From Saururus chinensis (lineage: Eukaryota; Streptophyta; Magnoliopsida; Piperales; Saururaceae): a stretch of DNA of 64,000 nt. The notes beneath the pieces are model-generated. The model saw only the letters and a list, made by a program, of their open reading frames with translations, did not search any database and was not told where the DNA came from. Below are positions 39,302-51,624 of the stretch, one piece after another. A program made the translations under genes and the position numbers. Positions within the stretch are counted from its first letter, which is position 1; each line of letters begins with the position of its first letter. The stretch is from contig CP141141.1 in the NCBI GenBank assembly GCA_035235625.1, positions 37,540,219-37,604,218 of the forward strand, in the 5' to 3' direction.

Positions 39302-40990
39302 TGTCACGCCACCAATTTTCACAACCATTTTAAAGATAAATATTTGCCTTTATTTACTAATTTGTAAAACACTTCCCTTCGAACTATGTAGCGGATAAAT
39401 CGTATTATGAATTCATAAATTATTAAAATATAAAATTGGGGATAAGATAACAATCTTTTCACAAAATACTTGTTGTATTATTATAATAAATAAACATCTA
39501 AATATATGAAATATTAAAATATTCACAAGACCCACAACTAAGTATTTGTCTACTACAAATATTCAAGCTAATGAAAAGATAAATGTCACACTTTTGTGCC
39601 TATCATCAAACTTATAGGGGAAAATAAAACAACAAACTACATGTAGGCTCCATGCTACGGGTATGACTACGACCTTTCCATTACCTCTAAAGTCTTCATC
39701 ATGAGGAACCTGCACCACAAAGGATGCTAAGTATACGAGTATACTAAGTAGAATTGCAATCCAAAGAAAACACATAATCTAATAAAACATACTGATAGAG
39801 AATTTGTGGTCAAGGTCAATACCATTGACATAAAGAATAAAATGCACACATGCCTCTTAGTGTCAAGAATACTTATAATATAGAATTCCACATTAGGGTT
39901 GTCTAGACACGATAGCATCATCTAGGAGTTACCACTCAACTAGATATTGAACTACCACAAATCTAACCTCAATCCTTGCCTGAAGTGTCACACCCCTCAC
40001 CCAAAACCGTATGGAGGATGCAATAATTCCTTACCCAGCCCTGGATTAGATTAGAATTGCACAGTTGAGTCATCATTTTGCTTAAAAACAACCCGGAGAA
40101 TAATGTAAAAAAAAAATTAACTACTTTTATCATAACTATGATTAAACATCCACCTACTAGAGTTAGCAGTGCAATGACATAATATATGCCTCAAACTAAA
40201 GAAAAGAATCTACCAACTAGAAATAAAATAATATCAAGTAATATGAAGTTTCATAATGTCTCTTCATTTATATCCTACGAATTATCTCTTAGTAAATTAT
40301 AATCACCCGTTCAGTTGCTCCTCAATTATTGTTCTGCTCGCCAAACAAACTATCCTGAGCACCTACATGACACCATCACACAGAGGATCCCGAAGGATTC
40401 CAAAAAATAATAAAGGTTTAGTATAAACTTAGTAAGGCTTTGAAAACACTTGCATTTACACCTTAACACGTGAGTTTATTTAAAGCAAATTCTTTACAAA
40501 AAAAACCTGTGCAAATAAATTTGAACATTTCCATCACAAGAGTCTTACACGACAATCCGATGTAAATGAATATCAAAAGTTATCACAAGATAATAAAACA
40601 AAGCAACCAATCAAAATTTGTTACCTATCGCCTATTGCATGTTTGTCACGCCCCAGCACACGCCACCCCTTACTCGAACCCGGTCCAAGGAGTAAGTGGT
40701 ACGCGACGTGATTAAGTTAAGTTGAAATGCAGAAGACTCAACCCATCCTTGGACGAATACGCAATGGAGTAAGCGCACAAGCACTTTGTACAAAAGCAAA
40801 TATAGCAAAATAAAGGACACTTAATTAATATCTTAGTCCACACATACCCACATCATCTAGTTATCACATCAAACAACAAGCCACAAGGGCTAAACAAGTC
40901 TAAGCCAACCATGGCTAAATATAGTGTGAAGTGAATCAAATATATAAGTTCATTATATTATAGATCCAAACTAACATAACCCTATGTAAC
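39302..40990 (+). mobile_element. Three LTR-like 5' termini in series
   Basis: TGTCACGCCACC (39302), TGTCACACCCCTC (39986) and TGTCACGCCCCAG (40644) each resemble a gypsy LTR terminus and are followed by different sequence. Phrases of the type GAGCACCTACATGACA and GAAGCACCTACATGGCACG follow the second and third. They may be successively inserted, partly deleted LTRs. Partner ends were not found. Confidence 0.3.
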
Positions 40991-41934
40991 TAGGGGTGTT
41001 AACGAGCCGAGCTGAGCCGAGCATTAGGCTGTTTCGGCTCGAGCTCGAATTGTTGAAGCTCGGCTCGAAGCTCGAATAAACTCAAACCTTTTAGCTCGAG
41101 CTCGGCTTGAATTAGAAATCCAAAGCTTGGCTCGAGCTTGAACATGTATAAGTGAATCATAAGCCTTGGCTCGAACTGGGCTCGAACTAAAAAAATAAAA
41201 ATAATCTATATATAAATATAAAGTATATGAAGTATCACATATACTAATATACTTTTAGTATTAAATATTAATATATATACTTCAACAAGTATTACGACTA
41301 CACCGTGAACATTTGATTATAGTCACTATGAAAAAAGAAAACTATGACAAATAAGTTTTAGTTACATATGCTAAAAAAATGCAACATTATTATTTTTCTC
41401 TCTTTATGTACATATAATCACTAAAAACGATGTAAAAAATAAAAAATTATTTAGGCAACATTGTCATCTACTTTTTTGTGTTTTCTTTTCTTTACATGTT
41501 TATAAATCACTAATAAAAAAGGTATTCTATAATCTTAGTGTGCCTCTAAAAAATTCTGAAGTACATGTAATAAAGATATACATTTTGTAAGATGAGGATG
41601 GTCCCAATGTCATGCTTCAACTTTTAAAAGAATATCTAATTATTCTTTTCTAAACTAAGGTTGGTCCACAAATGCCATGCTTCTTTTAAAATTATTTTTA
41701 AGTATATTAGTGTGATATCATGTTGACCATTTGTCATATACTTATAGCTTCATTTGGTTTTTCAATTGAACTAATTTTAGTCCATCTTCAAGAATCAAAT
41801 AGCCCTATTAATTTGGGACAAAAGGAGTATATTAGTGTTTGCGTCTCCAATATTTTTATTTTTATAAAATATATATCATATATAAAAATTATATCTCCGT
41901 TATAATTTAACAAGGATATATATCATGAAATTTT

Positions 41935-42130
41935 TTTATATGAGTTTAGACTCTCGTACGTCAGCATGAGCAAAGACATTATAGGCCATCAGATCGAGAT
42001 CCAAATGCGCAAGAAGACATAAACTAATCTACCTCCCGAGTTATGTGTGTTCTTATATCGTAATATGATAATGTATGACATCTATACTCACATAGTCGTG
42101 AGTGAGCCTTGACTCATATAAACGGGTCTC
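41935..42130. mobile_element. Decayed copy of the GAGCCCGGGCTC palindromic MITE
   Basis: TTTATATGAGTTTAGACTC, TATAGGCCATCAGAT and GACTCATATAAACGGGTCTC line up with the ends and centre of the 26.5-kb copy, but none of the 12-bp palindromes is intact. It is nested in the hAT element. Confidence 0.4.
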
Positions 42131-42187
42131 ATATATCAATACGATACATAGTATTAGTATATAAATATGTGATTATACGTCATTTTA

Positions 42188-42278
42188 TATATTCCATTTG
42201 TCTTAGATTAATAGCTCAATTAGATTTTCAAAATGAACTAATCAAATAGAGCTATTAATCTAAGAACGGAGGGAGTAT
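42188..42278. mobile_element. Stowaway-like MITE nested in the hAT element
   Basis: Inverted arms TCTTAGATTAATAGCTC and GAGCTATTAATCTAAGA with outer TATTCCATTTG and CGGAGGGAGTA. About 90 bp, TA at both ends. Confidence 0.65.
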
Positions 42279-43248
42279 GCTATAAATATATATTTAAATT
42301 AATAATTATGTTTATATAAAATATGCATATATATACATTATTTATTTTATATATATTATTTATATATAAATTTGAAATTATATTCGAGTTCGAGCTCGAG
42401 CCGAGTAGCATCGAGTTCAAGTTTTATTCGAGCCGAGCCGAGTCGAGCAGGGGTCAGCTCAAACTCGGCTCGAACTTATTCAAGCTGGAATCGAGTTCGA
42501 GTCGAGCTTGATTCGAGTTGAGTTTAACTCGAGCTGAGCCTAGCTGAGCCGAGTTTGCTCACGAGCCAGCTCGGCTCATTTACAACCCTATATGTAACCA
42601 TAACCCCTCTCAATGAATGTGCCCATCCTTGTGCTCAAGATAGAGCCTATCTGAAGCACCTACATGGCACGACATACAGCCCCAAAATAAAACCACAAAA
42701 CAAAGAAGGGTGAGCTTAGCTTAGCAAAGGTTTTTAATAATGAATGTAAACTCATGAAGATATCATATACATTATCAATATAGCATTCATCAGATAATCA
42801 TTCACCACACTCATGTATCATGGGACAAATCACATATATACATGCCACTTGTGCATCATGTTGTAATTCATATTCCATAAACATATACTTGTGCCACCTG
42901 TGTATTATGATGTAAAACACATTCTATATACACAATCATGTTAATTGCATATCATGATGTAACCCACATTCCATAAGCACATAATCATGTCACCTGTGCA
43001 TCATGTGTTCAGGCATTAATTTTATGAAAAATCCCATAAAATCCTCAAAATCCTCTAAAAATAGGATAAATTGAGTTCAGTATAGAAACTTATAAAAATG
43101 AGGGAAAACCTTATTAAAACCATCGTTATCAACCTTTAACCCCAAAAAATAAGTTAAACCGGTAAATTAAAACAAAACCACACAATAACACAATTAAATC
43201 AAAATTAAACCGGGTTAAGATTAAAGATCTTACACTCAGGGTCCAGAT

Positions 43249-44074
43249 TAAGGGTGCTAACGAGCCAAGTCGAACTGAGTTATCAGGTTTTTTTACTCAA
43301 GCTTGATTTCTGGAAGCTCGGTTCGAGCTCGATCGAACATCTTGATGCCTAGCTCGAGCTTGGTTCGACTAAGAAATTCGAAACTCAGCTTCAGCTCGAA
43401 CTCAAAAAATACTATAGCAACTCGAACCTATGTTCAAAATTGAGCTCCAATCCCATTTACAACCCAAACTATTTTTTTTTAAAAAAGCATATTAATCTAG
43501 AGAATCACAACAACATTACAAAAATAAAAAAAAAATTATAACAAATATAATTCTATTCTATTAAAGTTGTAAATATTACTTCAAAATCTATGGTTAAAAT
43601 AAGAGTCAATAAATTACCCTACAAAAAAATTTCATTGGCCACCAAAAATTTAACCAATGTTATTCAAATCTCTCATATAATAAATATAATTATATAAATA
43701 ATATGAAAAAATAATAATTACCAAAATAACATCGAAAGAAAAAAAATTACCAATATGGTGTTCCTTTTTGCAGCCGCCTGCGTGGCTTTTTAAAAAAAAA
43801 AAAATTCATTCTTTTAGAGCACAATTAATATAATATACTGATTTCGTCATTTTAACAGACAAAATTAATAAAATGTAGTGATTTCGTCCTTTTAAAAGTT
43901 GAAATTAGTGCAATGTATTGATTTCGTCATTTAGAATGATAAAATCAATGTTGAAATAAATTTGTCCTCTCTTCTATCTCCTCTCTTCTCACTCTCTCTC
44001 TCATCTTCCTCTCTCCTCTCTCTCTTCTCTCTATTCACACACACACACACACACACACTCTCTCTCTTCTCTCT

Positions 44075-44109
<35 letters not shown>

Positions 44110-45666
44110 CTCTCTCTCTCTCTCTCTCTTTCGACTATCTCTCTTCTTCTCTCTCCTCTTTCTCTCTCTTCACACACTCTCTCCTCTCTATATCTTTATT
44201 CAATCTCTCTCCTCTCTTTTGTCTATCTCTCTTATTCTTTCTCCTCTTTCTCTCTCTTCACTTTCTCTTCTCTTTGTCCTCTCTTCTTTCTCTTTCTCTC
44301 ACCCTGTCTCTCTCTCATGTGTGCGACGTGAGCCCTATCTATGAGAAGTGGGGAGAAAGTAGGAAATTTTAATTTTAATTTTTCTTATTCGTATATTATA
44401 TATTAAAATATTAAATTTAAAATAAAATATAATGTATTTGTGAATGAAGAAATCAATAATTTTTTTAATTTGTCATGATTTTGTCCTTTAGAAGAGAGGA
44501 GAGGGAGAAGAGAAAGAGAATAGAAAGAAAGAGGAGAGAGAGAGATAACCGAAAGAGAGAGGAGAGAGAGTGAATAAAAAGAGGAGAGTGAGAGTGTGTG
44601 AATATAGAGGGGAGAGAGAGAGAGAAGAGGGAAAAAAATCAGTTCATTATTGATTTCGTCCTTTGGAAGGACGAAGTCAGTACATTGTATTGATTTAAGT
44701 GTACTCTTTCGTCCTTCTAAAGGATGAAATTAATTTTTTTTTAAAAACCACGTAGGTGTCATCGTCTAGTCGGTGAAAAGGAACACCATATTGGTAAATA
44801 TTTTTCTCTATCCGTTATTTTGATAATTATTTTTTTAACATTATTTATACATATTTTCTTATATAATTACCCACAAAAAAACTGAACTAGTCACCAAAGC
44901 CACGATAACTTTTATTCACATATTTCATATCTAATTATTCTAGTGACTATAAAAAAGATCATGATGAGAGAACTATTTGGACCTCAGTAATAACATATTT
45001 AATGGTGTGTAGATTGCTTGTAAAAAGAAAAGTTAATATAATTGGAATTCAACAGTAAAATATCAACTTGGTTCACTAGATATATTTGTAGGCAAAATCT
45101 ATATATAGTTCACTAAATCTCTAATTTTAAACTAATATGATTGGTTGAATTGAGAATGTTTATTATGCAAGTAGAATTACATATTTATATTTGTTAGGAT
45201 TATAGTTATTAAGGTATTATTTAAAATTTAAATAATATTATATAGATGAATAAGGGTAGAATATGAATAAAATAGTTTATTATACCTACATTTTCAATTT
45301 TATTAGTAGTAGGATTTATATTTGTTTGAAATATAATAGCATAATCTAGGTATTATATATCATATTATATAGTATATCATATACCATATATTAATGTATA
45401 TATAGTATACACATTTTATAAACTAATATAAAATATTATGGGTACATGAAAGCTGAAAGTTAATACATTTATATAATATGTGTATAATATGTAAAAAGTG
45501 ATATATAACAAATCGAGTCGAGTTTGAGCCGAGCTTCGAGTCGATCTTGAGTCGAACCGATTAGGTGTCGAGTCAAGTTGAGTCGATTCGATTCGAGTTG
45601 GCCCCTGCTCGAAATCGGCTCCTTTGCTTTCGAGTTCGGACCGAGCTTGGCTCGTTAGCCGCCATA
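43249..45666. mobile_element. Second hAT element of the GAGCC family, 2.4 kb
   Basis: Flanks GTCCAGAT (43241-43248) and GTCCAAAT (45667-45674) match at 7 of 8 positions. Termini are TAAGGGTGCTAACGAGCC and, inverted, TATGGCGGCTAACGAGCC, with subterminal GCTCGAGCT-type repeats as in the 40991-42590 element. A fold-back element (about 43685-44870) is nested inside. No transposase frame. Confidence 0.8.
43685..44870. mobile_element. Fold-back MITE (Mutator-like?) with CT/GA arms
   Basis: Long inverted termini: TTACCAATATGGTGTTCC at 43747 is matched by its inverse ending at 44797, and similarity continues outward through AAATAATATxAAAAAATAATTA. Inward, the arms carry GATTTCGTCxTTTTAxAAG phrases and a CT-rich tract (43965-44310) facing a GA-rich tract (44490-44630). 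Related termini occur at about 60180-60480. Target duplication unresolved; the superfamily is a guess. Confidence 0.55.
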
Positions 45667-45674
45667 GTCCAAAT

Positions 45675-47250
45675 AACCTAACAAATTAACTCATTATAAC
45701 ATTCTACTATTCTCACCCGGGGAGGAAACTCGCTATCAAAGGAATGTAAAAACCCTGTCATTTCATATGTAAAACCAAATTGATAAACCTCCAAGCGGTT
45801 AATCCGAAAAACAACGGCATCCAATTGCATCTAACCGTTTAATCATGGTCAATCACGATTAATCTTTGTTGATAAATCATTTGAATGATGCATGCAACAT
45901 GATACATACATGAATAAAGTCTAACGAATGTAAACACGATTAAATATACTAAAGTTAGTCCTTATGAGCATGTAACATGGTCCATTTGTGACAAATAAAA
46001 TTATATAGTCATAAGCAAGAATATACATATGCATGGTAGTGTTCATACTTAAGCTAAAACATATGAAACATGAATCACCGAAAATCAATATGACATATAC
46101 AAACATATATAAAATCATCATGGTTATGACCTACTGGAATCATAGGGTAATTATAGAGCAAAATATGGATGTAAAATAAGTAGAATATCATACTAAAACT
46201 AAATAAGTATAGTCATATTCATGTTTGTTTCACTTTTCTGGTTCGTCTTCAACCTTGCGGAATTCAAACCAAAAACATTCTAAAATTCTAGATAAATTCA
46301 AAAATCATTATGGAGCATCATATAATCAAAATATAACCCTATAACATGATATATCTAATCATTTACATGCTTAATCACAAAAAGATAATGATAAATCACA
46401 TACTTTTAATAAGTCACTATTAAACCTCAAAATGAAGCAAGAACTCAAATAAATCCACAATCACGCATTCCAATGAATAAAACTACACAAGGTAAAACTT
46501 CTTTACCTCTATGAAGTCTTTAAATCCATGAAATAGTTTCAATCCTTAAGAAATCCTACCCAAAATTAGGGTTTTTGTTAAAACTTAACTAAAACTAACT
46601 AATAGACCCAAATCAACTTGAAAATAGATAAATCTAAGATATGCTTAGGTTAAAAATGAAAATCACCTATTTAAGATTTTAAATCAAAATTAAAAATAAG
46701 ATTTTTAATAGAAGAAAGTCAAAATGAAAATGGGGGAAATGAATATAAGAATGATTAAATCCAAAATTGAAAGATTAGAGGTGATTAGGGCAAGAAAACA
46801 CAAATTAATTTAAGTTTCTTCTTTGGGAAATGGGGGTAGAGCACTTCCTCCCTTCTAACTTCCCTATTTGGCTAATAGGCTAGAGTTTTCCTTTTATAAT
46901 AAGAGTTTTGGGCGGGTTTACAAACGGCTGGGTTGAAAAATAGGTCAAAATGCCCTATGTGGCTAATTAGAGTTATTTTTTGTCTAAAAATGAATTTAAT
47001 CACACTCAAATGCACTGAAATAAAATAATAGAAGATTAGAGAGTCAAATGGGTCGCACGTCATCAAGCATTGACGTGGGGCCCATGGTAGGGTCTACTCC
47101 CATAATTAAGGAAAAATTAGAATAACTGCCATAAAATCGATAAAAATTGGACAAAATCAAATTTGACACTAATACTTATAAAAATTGAATTAAACCTTAT
47201 TAGAGTCATAAATACTAACCCATAACCCCCAAAATCAAATAAAACCGACA
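45675..47250. other. Continuation of LTR-like or intergenic DNA, no gene
   Basis: AT-rich sequence continuing after the hAT target site. It probably belongs to the same decayed LTR that starts at 40644, but no end could be fixed. Confidence 0.3.
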
Positions 47251-47259
47251 AACAAGCAA

Positions 47260-48340
47260 AACCACAACTCACTCTCTCTCTCTCTCTCTCCCCTACTCTT
47301 CCTCCTACGCTCCTCTCTCCTCCTTCTCCCCTCCTCTTTATCCTTCTCCCCTTTTTCTCCTTGGTCGCCTCCTTTTCCACCCTGCCAAAATCTAACAAGA
47401 CCGATTATAAACTAGCCGCTCGAGCTATTAAAAATATTATTTTATTTTTATATACAAACTCTAATATTAAAAAATGAACCTATAAACATGTTAAACTATT
47501 CAAAGTCAAGAACAAGTTTTATTTGAACTTGATTATAAGCTTTCTCTAACACTAACCCAAACCTAGTATCGACAGTTAGACAATTATATTTGTTGCAATC
47601 AGGGGGATATAAGACAATAGTATGAGTGATAATGTATCCCTAAGTATTTATAATGATATATCTTAATAACCTACATAGATAAAATAAAAAATAAAGTAAA
47701 ATTTAAATATGCGACAATCGATGGTCAATTGTCGACTGTCGACTATTAATTATTAAATGTCCTGATTGTCGACTATCATAAGGTTCGGGGCCGCAGATCA
47801 CCTTCTTCTGCAGCACTGGCAGTGAAAATAATTTTCTCTATTGCCAACAATCTTTTACTTATCATGCATAAGAGTTGACAGTTGGGACAACCAGTTGCAT
47901 GTTTAACATTCGCTTTATTTTTATTTTATCTATATAGTTTGCTAACATAGATCATTGTAAATATTCAGAGAGTTAAACACTTACCATTTATTGTAACAAA
48001 TCTGATTGTTAATTGTAAGTATTAGGTTTGGGTTAGTGTAAGAGAAAACTCAGAATCAAGTACAAATAAAATATATTATTAATTTCGAGTAGTTTAACAT
48101 ATTTATGAGTTTTTTTTTTTAAAATTAAGTTTGTAGATAAAAAATTTAAAATTCTAATAGCTCAAGAATTGTCTTGTTAGATTCTAAAAAGGAATAAGAG
48201 GAGGCGATGAAGGAGAAAAATGGGAAGAAGATAGGGAAGGAGAGAGAGCAAAAAAAAGAGGAAGAGAGGAGGGAAGGAGGAAGATGAGGAGGAGAAGAAG
48301 AAAATGAAGAGGAAGAAGAGAGAAGTTAAAAAAAGAAGAA
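47260..48340. repeat. Large fold-back repeat with arms of about 300 bp
   Basis: The left arm (CT-rich tract, then CTAACAAGAC, GAGCTATTA, AACATGTTAAACTA, AACACTAACCCAAACCTA) is mirrored by the right arm (TAGGTTTGGGTTAGTGT, TAGTTTAACATATTTATG, TAATAGCTCAAG, CTTGTTAGATTCT, then a GA-rich tract). The spacer around 47710-47780 repeats TCGACTGTCGACTA. No coding capacity. Confidence 0.7.
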
Positions 48341-48760
48341 GAAAAATGTGATGGTGGTGGAGAAAGTGAAGACGAAAACGGATAATTGAGCTGGTGGCGA
48401 AGATAATAAAGTTAGTGGTAGAAGCAAACACTTGCTATTTATGGGATTTGCTTGACTGGCGACTTCTAAACACATTGTAAACTAAGCGAAGTCGAGTCGA
48501 AGCTAAAATTAATAGAAATGAAAAATACTAAGATGGTGAAGTTAAAATGAAGAAAATAAAAAAGAGGTAATTTAGATAATTTATATGTAGAAGGTTACAT
48601 ATACATAAGATAATTTTTTATATTATAAAAAGTTTAAAATATTTTATACTATATTATATTTAAGAGTTATTTTAACTTCTTTGATAAAAAAACTCCTAAG
48701 TAGACTATAGAATATGCCTCTCCCGCTAAGTTCCAAAATTGGACGGTCCAACAACGCTCG

Positions 48761-48980
48761 CACGTGACAGCCCCACACGCGCAGTAGAATTGAAGCTAGA
48801 AAGACCACTTACCTTGCAGGAAGAAAAAACACAACTCGCCCGCCACGTCATCCATCCGCAACACAACGTTATGATGACTATAGACCGTCCATTTCCAATC
48901 TGACGGTACGTTTAGATTCCCCACGGATCGCAGCGCCAAACCCCGCCAAACTTTCAAAATTTCAGAGCCTCCTATAAATA
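48761..48980 (+). promoter_or_regulatory. Histone H4 promoter
   Basis: G-box CACGTG (48761-48766), hexamer ACGTCA (48845-48850), CCAAT (48895-48899), an octamer-like CACGGATC (48922-48929; plant histone octamer is CGCGGATC), and TATAAATA (48973-48980) about 90 bases before the start codon. The hexamer-octamer combination is typical of S-phase-controlled plant histone genes. Confidence 0.7.
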
Positions 48981-48987
48981 CGCATGA

Positions 48988-49380
<393 letters not shown>

Positions 49381-50394
49381 GCTGCTTTGTCCGTGAATGT
49401 CATGGGTGTTGGATTTTGGGGGTTTTGGAATGGGGCTAAACAGTTAGGGTTTCTTTCGTTTCTCCTCTTCTTCCATCTTTATCTCTTTTGAGGTTTTAGG
49501 CGTCGTATGTGGGATTGTGAATCATGCCAGTTCACCTGATCGTATGTAAATGTCTCGATCTGTTGTAGTTGCAAATCTGAAATGGAAGTGCTCATATTGA
49601 TGGTCTGAAATACAATTGCTGATCTGTTGTAGTTGAAAATCTGTTCTAATCCATCGTTTTTCTCTAATCTGTGTATCGATGAATAGAATTGTCTGTTTTC
49701 TTTGCCAAGAAAAAAAAATGGAGTTGATTGTACCGAAGGTGAAATATAGCTCCATTTGATGGTTGCGGAAATCTTTTTAATGTATAATGATGCTTTTGTT
49801 AATTCTATTCGTTAGTAGTTGCTTTAATTATGAAAGTCACTATCACATTCAAGAGCATCCAGAAATGTTAAATTGAAATTTTAAATCTCAACAGTAAGTG
49901 AAATCATTTCAGTTTAGAATCGATTTGTTTCAACTGAAGCTGAAATAAATCTTACATTTGTTAGGGAAATCTGTGTCAATTAGCACCATTTGCTTTGCTG
50001 GTTACTGAAATCTTCTCGGCGATAAGAGTGAACGCATATATTGTGTAAAATTTGATGCTGAATGTGGAAGATGTTGTTGGTAGTTTGAATAGTAAATGCC
50101 CTCTTTGGCATTAAATGGAATATCTTGGTGGATAATTTAGTCTTCTGAAGCTAACCATTACCAGGAGGGAAGCTAAAAACGGGAATACTATAATTAACTC
50201 TGAAGATTAAACAAAGCAACTACCCAAAATTTCACATATTATATCCGCCAATGCCCAATATTTTGCCCACCACAAAATTACATGATGAGGCACAAGTAAT
50301 CAATACAAAGCCCATACTATGTTCTCAATCGCCGTGTCTGGTCTTTCTGTGTTTCGTTTGCTGCAGCTGTTGGAGAAATCAATTGATTTTTGGT

Positions 50395-51624
50395 TTAAGA
50401 AGGGAACTGCTTGCCGACGTAGGTCTTGCCGAAGTTCCAATCCTTGGGGGCGACGTTGTAGGAGGTGAGGGGGGAGCCGTCGCTGGTGGTGACCTCGAAG
50501 GAGAGCGGTTGGTTCTTGAGGTCGGCCGTCACATGCCAGTTCTGGCCCCAGTTGCGGCCCATGGGCAGCCACCCGGTCCGGGACCCCTTCACCTTCACCG
50601 CTACCACGTCCCCCGCCCCGGCCACGTTGCTGACCAGAACCGAGCAGAAGTATCCGGCGCCGTCGATGCTGAACCGGATCCCGCCATCCTTTATGCACTT
50701 GATCCTGCCCATTTCATTCCCCCATATCATATACTATTTGAAAGCAATCACTCTTTGCTATTAATATTCATTGTTATTTAAGTAAGGTTCTTGGATTTGG
50801 ATCCAATAAACAACATATAGCTGCCAAATAATGCAAATACGGGGAATATGTACTTTCTACAAACAGAAGGTGGGCACCAGCCATGGCAGAAGTTATACTG
50901 CAGCATTTTGGGACAACTTCTGGCCGGGAATCAGGTTGTCCCTGGTCCTTTATCGAAAACGAAGCTTAAAGTGACTCGCTTGTCTGTCCGTCCAACGGCA
51001 ACATTCGAATGGCAGAAATGAAGCAACAGGAGGCTAGTTACGTCAATTCACTGGACCGACTACCGGACAAATGGTTTTCCGGCGCTCAGAAGCACCGACA
51101 GAACAGAACTGATCCGAGCAAAGGGCAATCGTGTAAATTCAAATGTTCAATCAAAGTGGATAGTTTTGAACTGACCTGCGGTACTGGACGGGCATGTTGC
51201 CGGCCTTCCAGACGGCGATCTTCTCGAAGGCAGCGATTGGCATGACGAAGTGGCGGTTGGGGGCGTTGCAGTGCCCACCCGCGTCGCTGGGGAGGCCGTA
51301 GTTGGGGGCGCAGAAATTGGTAGCGGTGACGATGATGGAGGTGCCCGGGATGCACCACCGCAGGTCCTCCACGCACCGGATCTCGAAGCAGGCCCCGCAG
51401 ATCGCCCCTCGCTCGAACAACGTCCCGCTCAGCGCCGCCGTCGCCATCCCGTACCCGGCCCTCAAGAGATCCCCGTACCCGCACGCCCCTTCCACCGGGT
51501 CCTCCTGCTCAGTCGCCGCGTAGAACGTCGCCCTCCCCGGCCTCCACTCGCTCAGCGGCGAGTACCCGAGAGCGCCCCGACCCAGGAGCTGGAGGAGGAG
51601 GAAGGGAAGGAGAGGGAAGGGCAT
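50395..51624 (-). CDS. EXPA13: Alpha-expansin, EXPA13-like
   Basis: Two minus-strand exons, 51624-51176 and 50704-50395, join in phase to 252 residues. Expansins loosen cell walls at acid pH without hydrolysis. Residues 1-20 ([20 protein letters not shown]) are a signal peptide. The GH45-like domain follows with [38 protein letters not shown] and GHCNAPN. The second exon carries the CBM63 wall-binding domain ([37 protein letters not shown]). Two usual alpha-expansin motifs differ: HATFYG is RATFYAA and HFD is HFV, as I recall for the EXPA13 branch. The start at 51624 is chosen for the signal peptide; an in-frame ATG at 51756 would add a 44-residue Lys/Arg-rich leader. The exons are very GC-rich. 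A hAT insertion lies about 140 bp upstream of the start. Confidence 0.93.

Larger units (their letters stand above)
40991..42590. mobile_element. Non-autonomous hAT element, 1600 bp, perfect 8-bp TSD
   Basis: Flanked by identical TATGTAAC (40983-40990 and 42591-42598). Ends are TAGGGGTGTTAACGAGCC and, inverted, TAGGGTTGTAAATGAGCC, followed by many subterminal GAGCCGAGC/GCTCGGCTC repeats. No transposase frame. It is itself host to a decayed palindromic MITE (about 41935-42130) and a Stowaway-like MITE (42188-42278). Confidence 0.9.

Noticed and set aside
43962..44372. 136-codon plus-strand frame rich in Ser, Leu and His-Thr
   Set aside because: It is a translation of CT and CA microsatellites inside a fold-back element, with no domain and no splice context.
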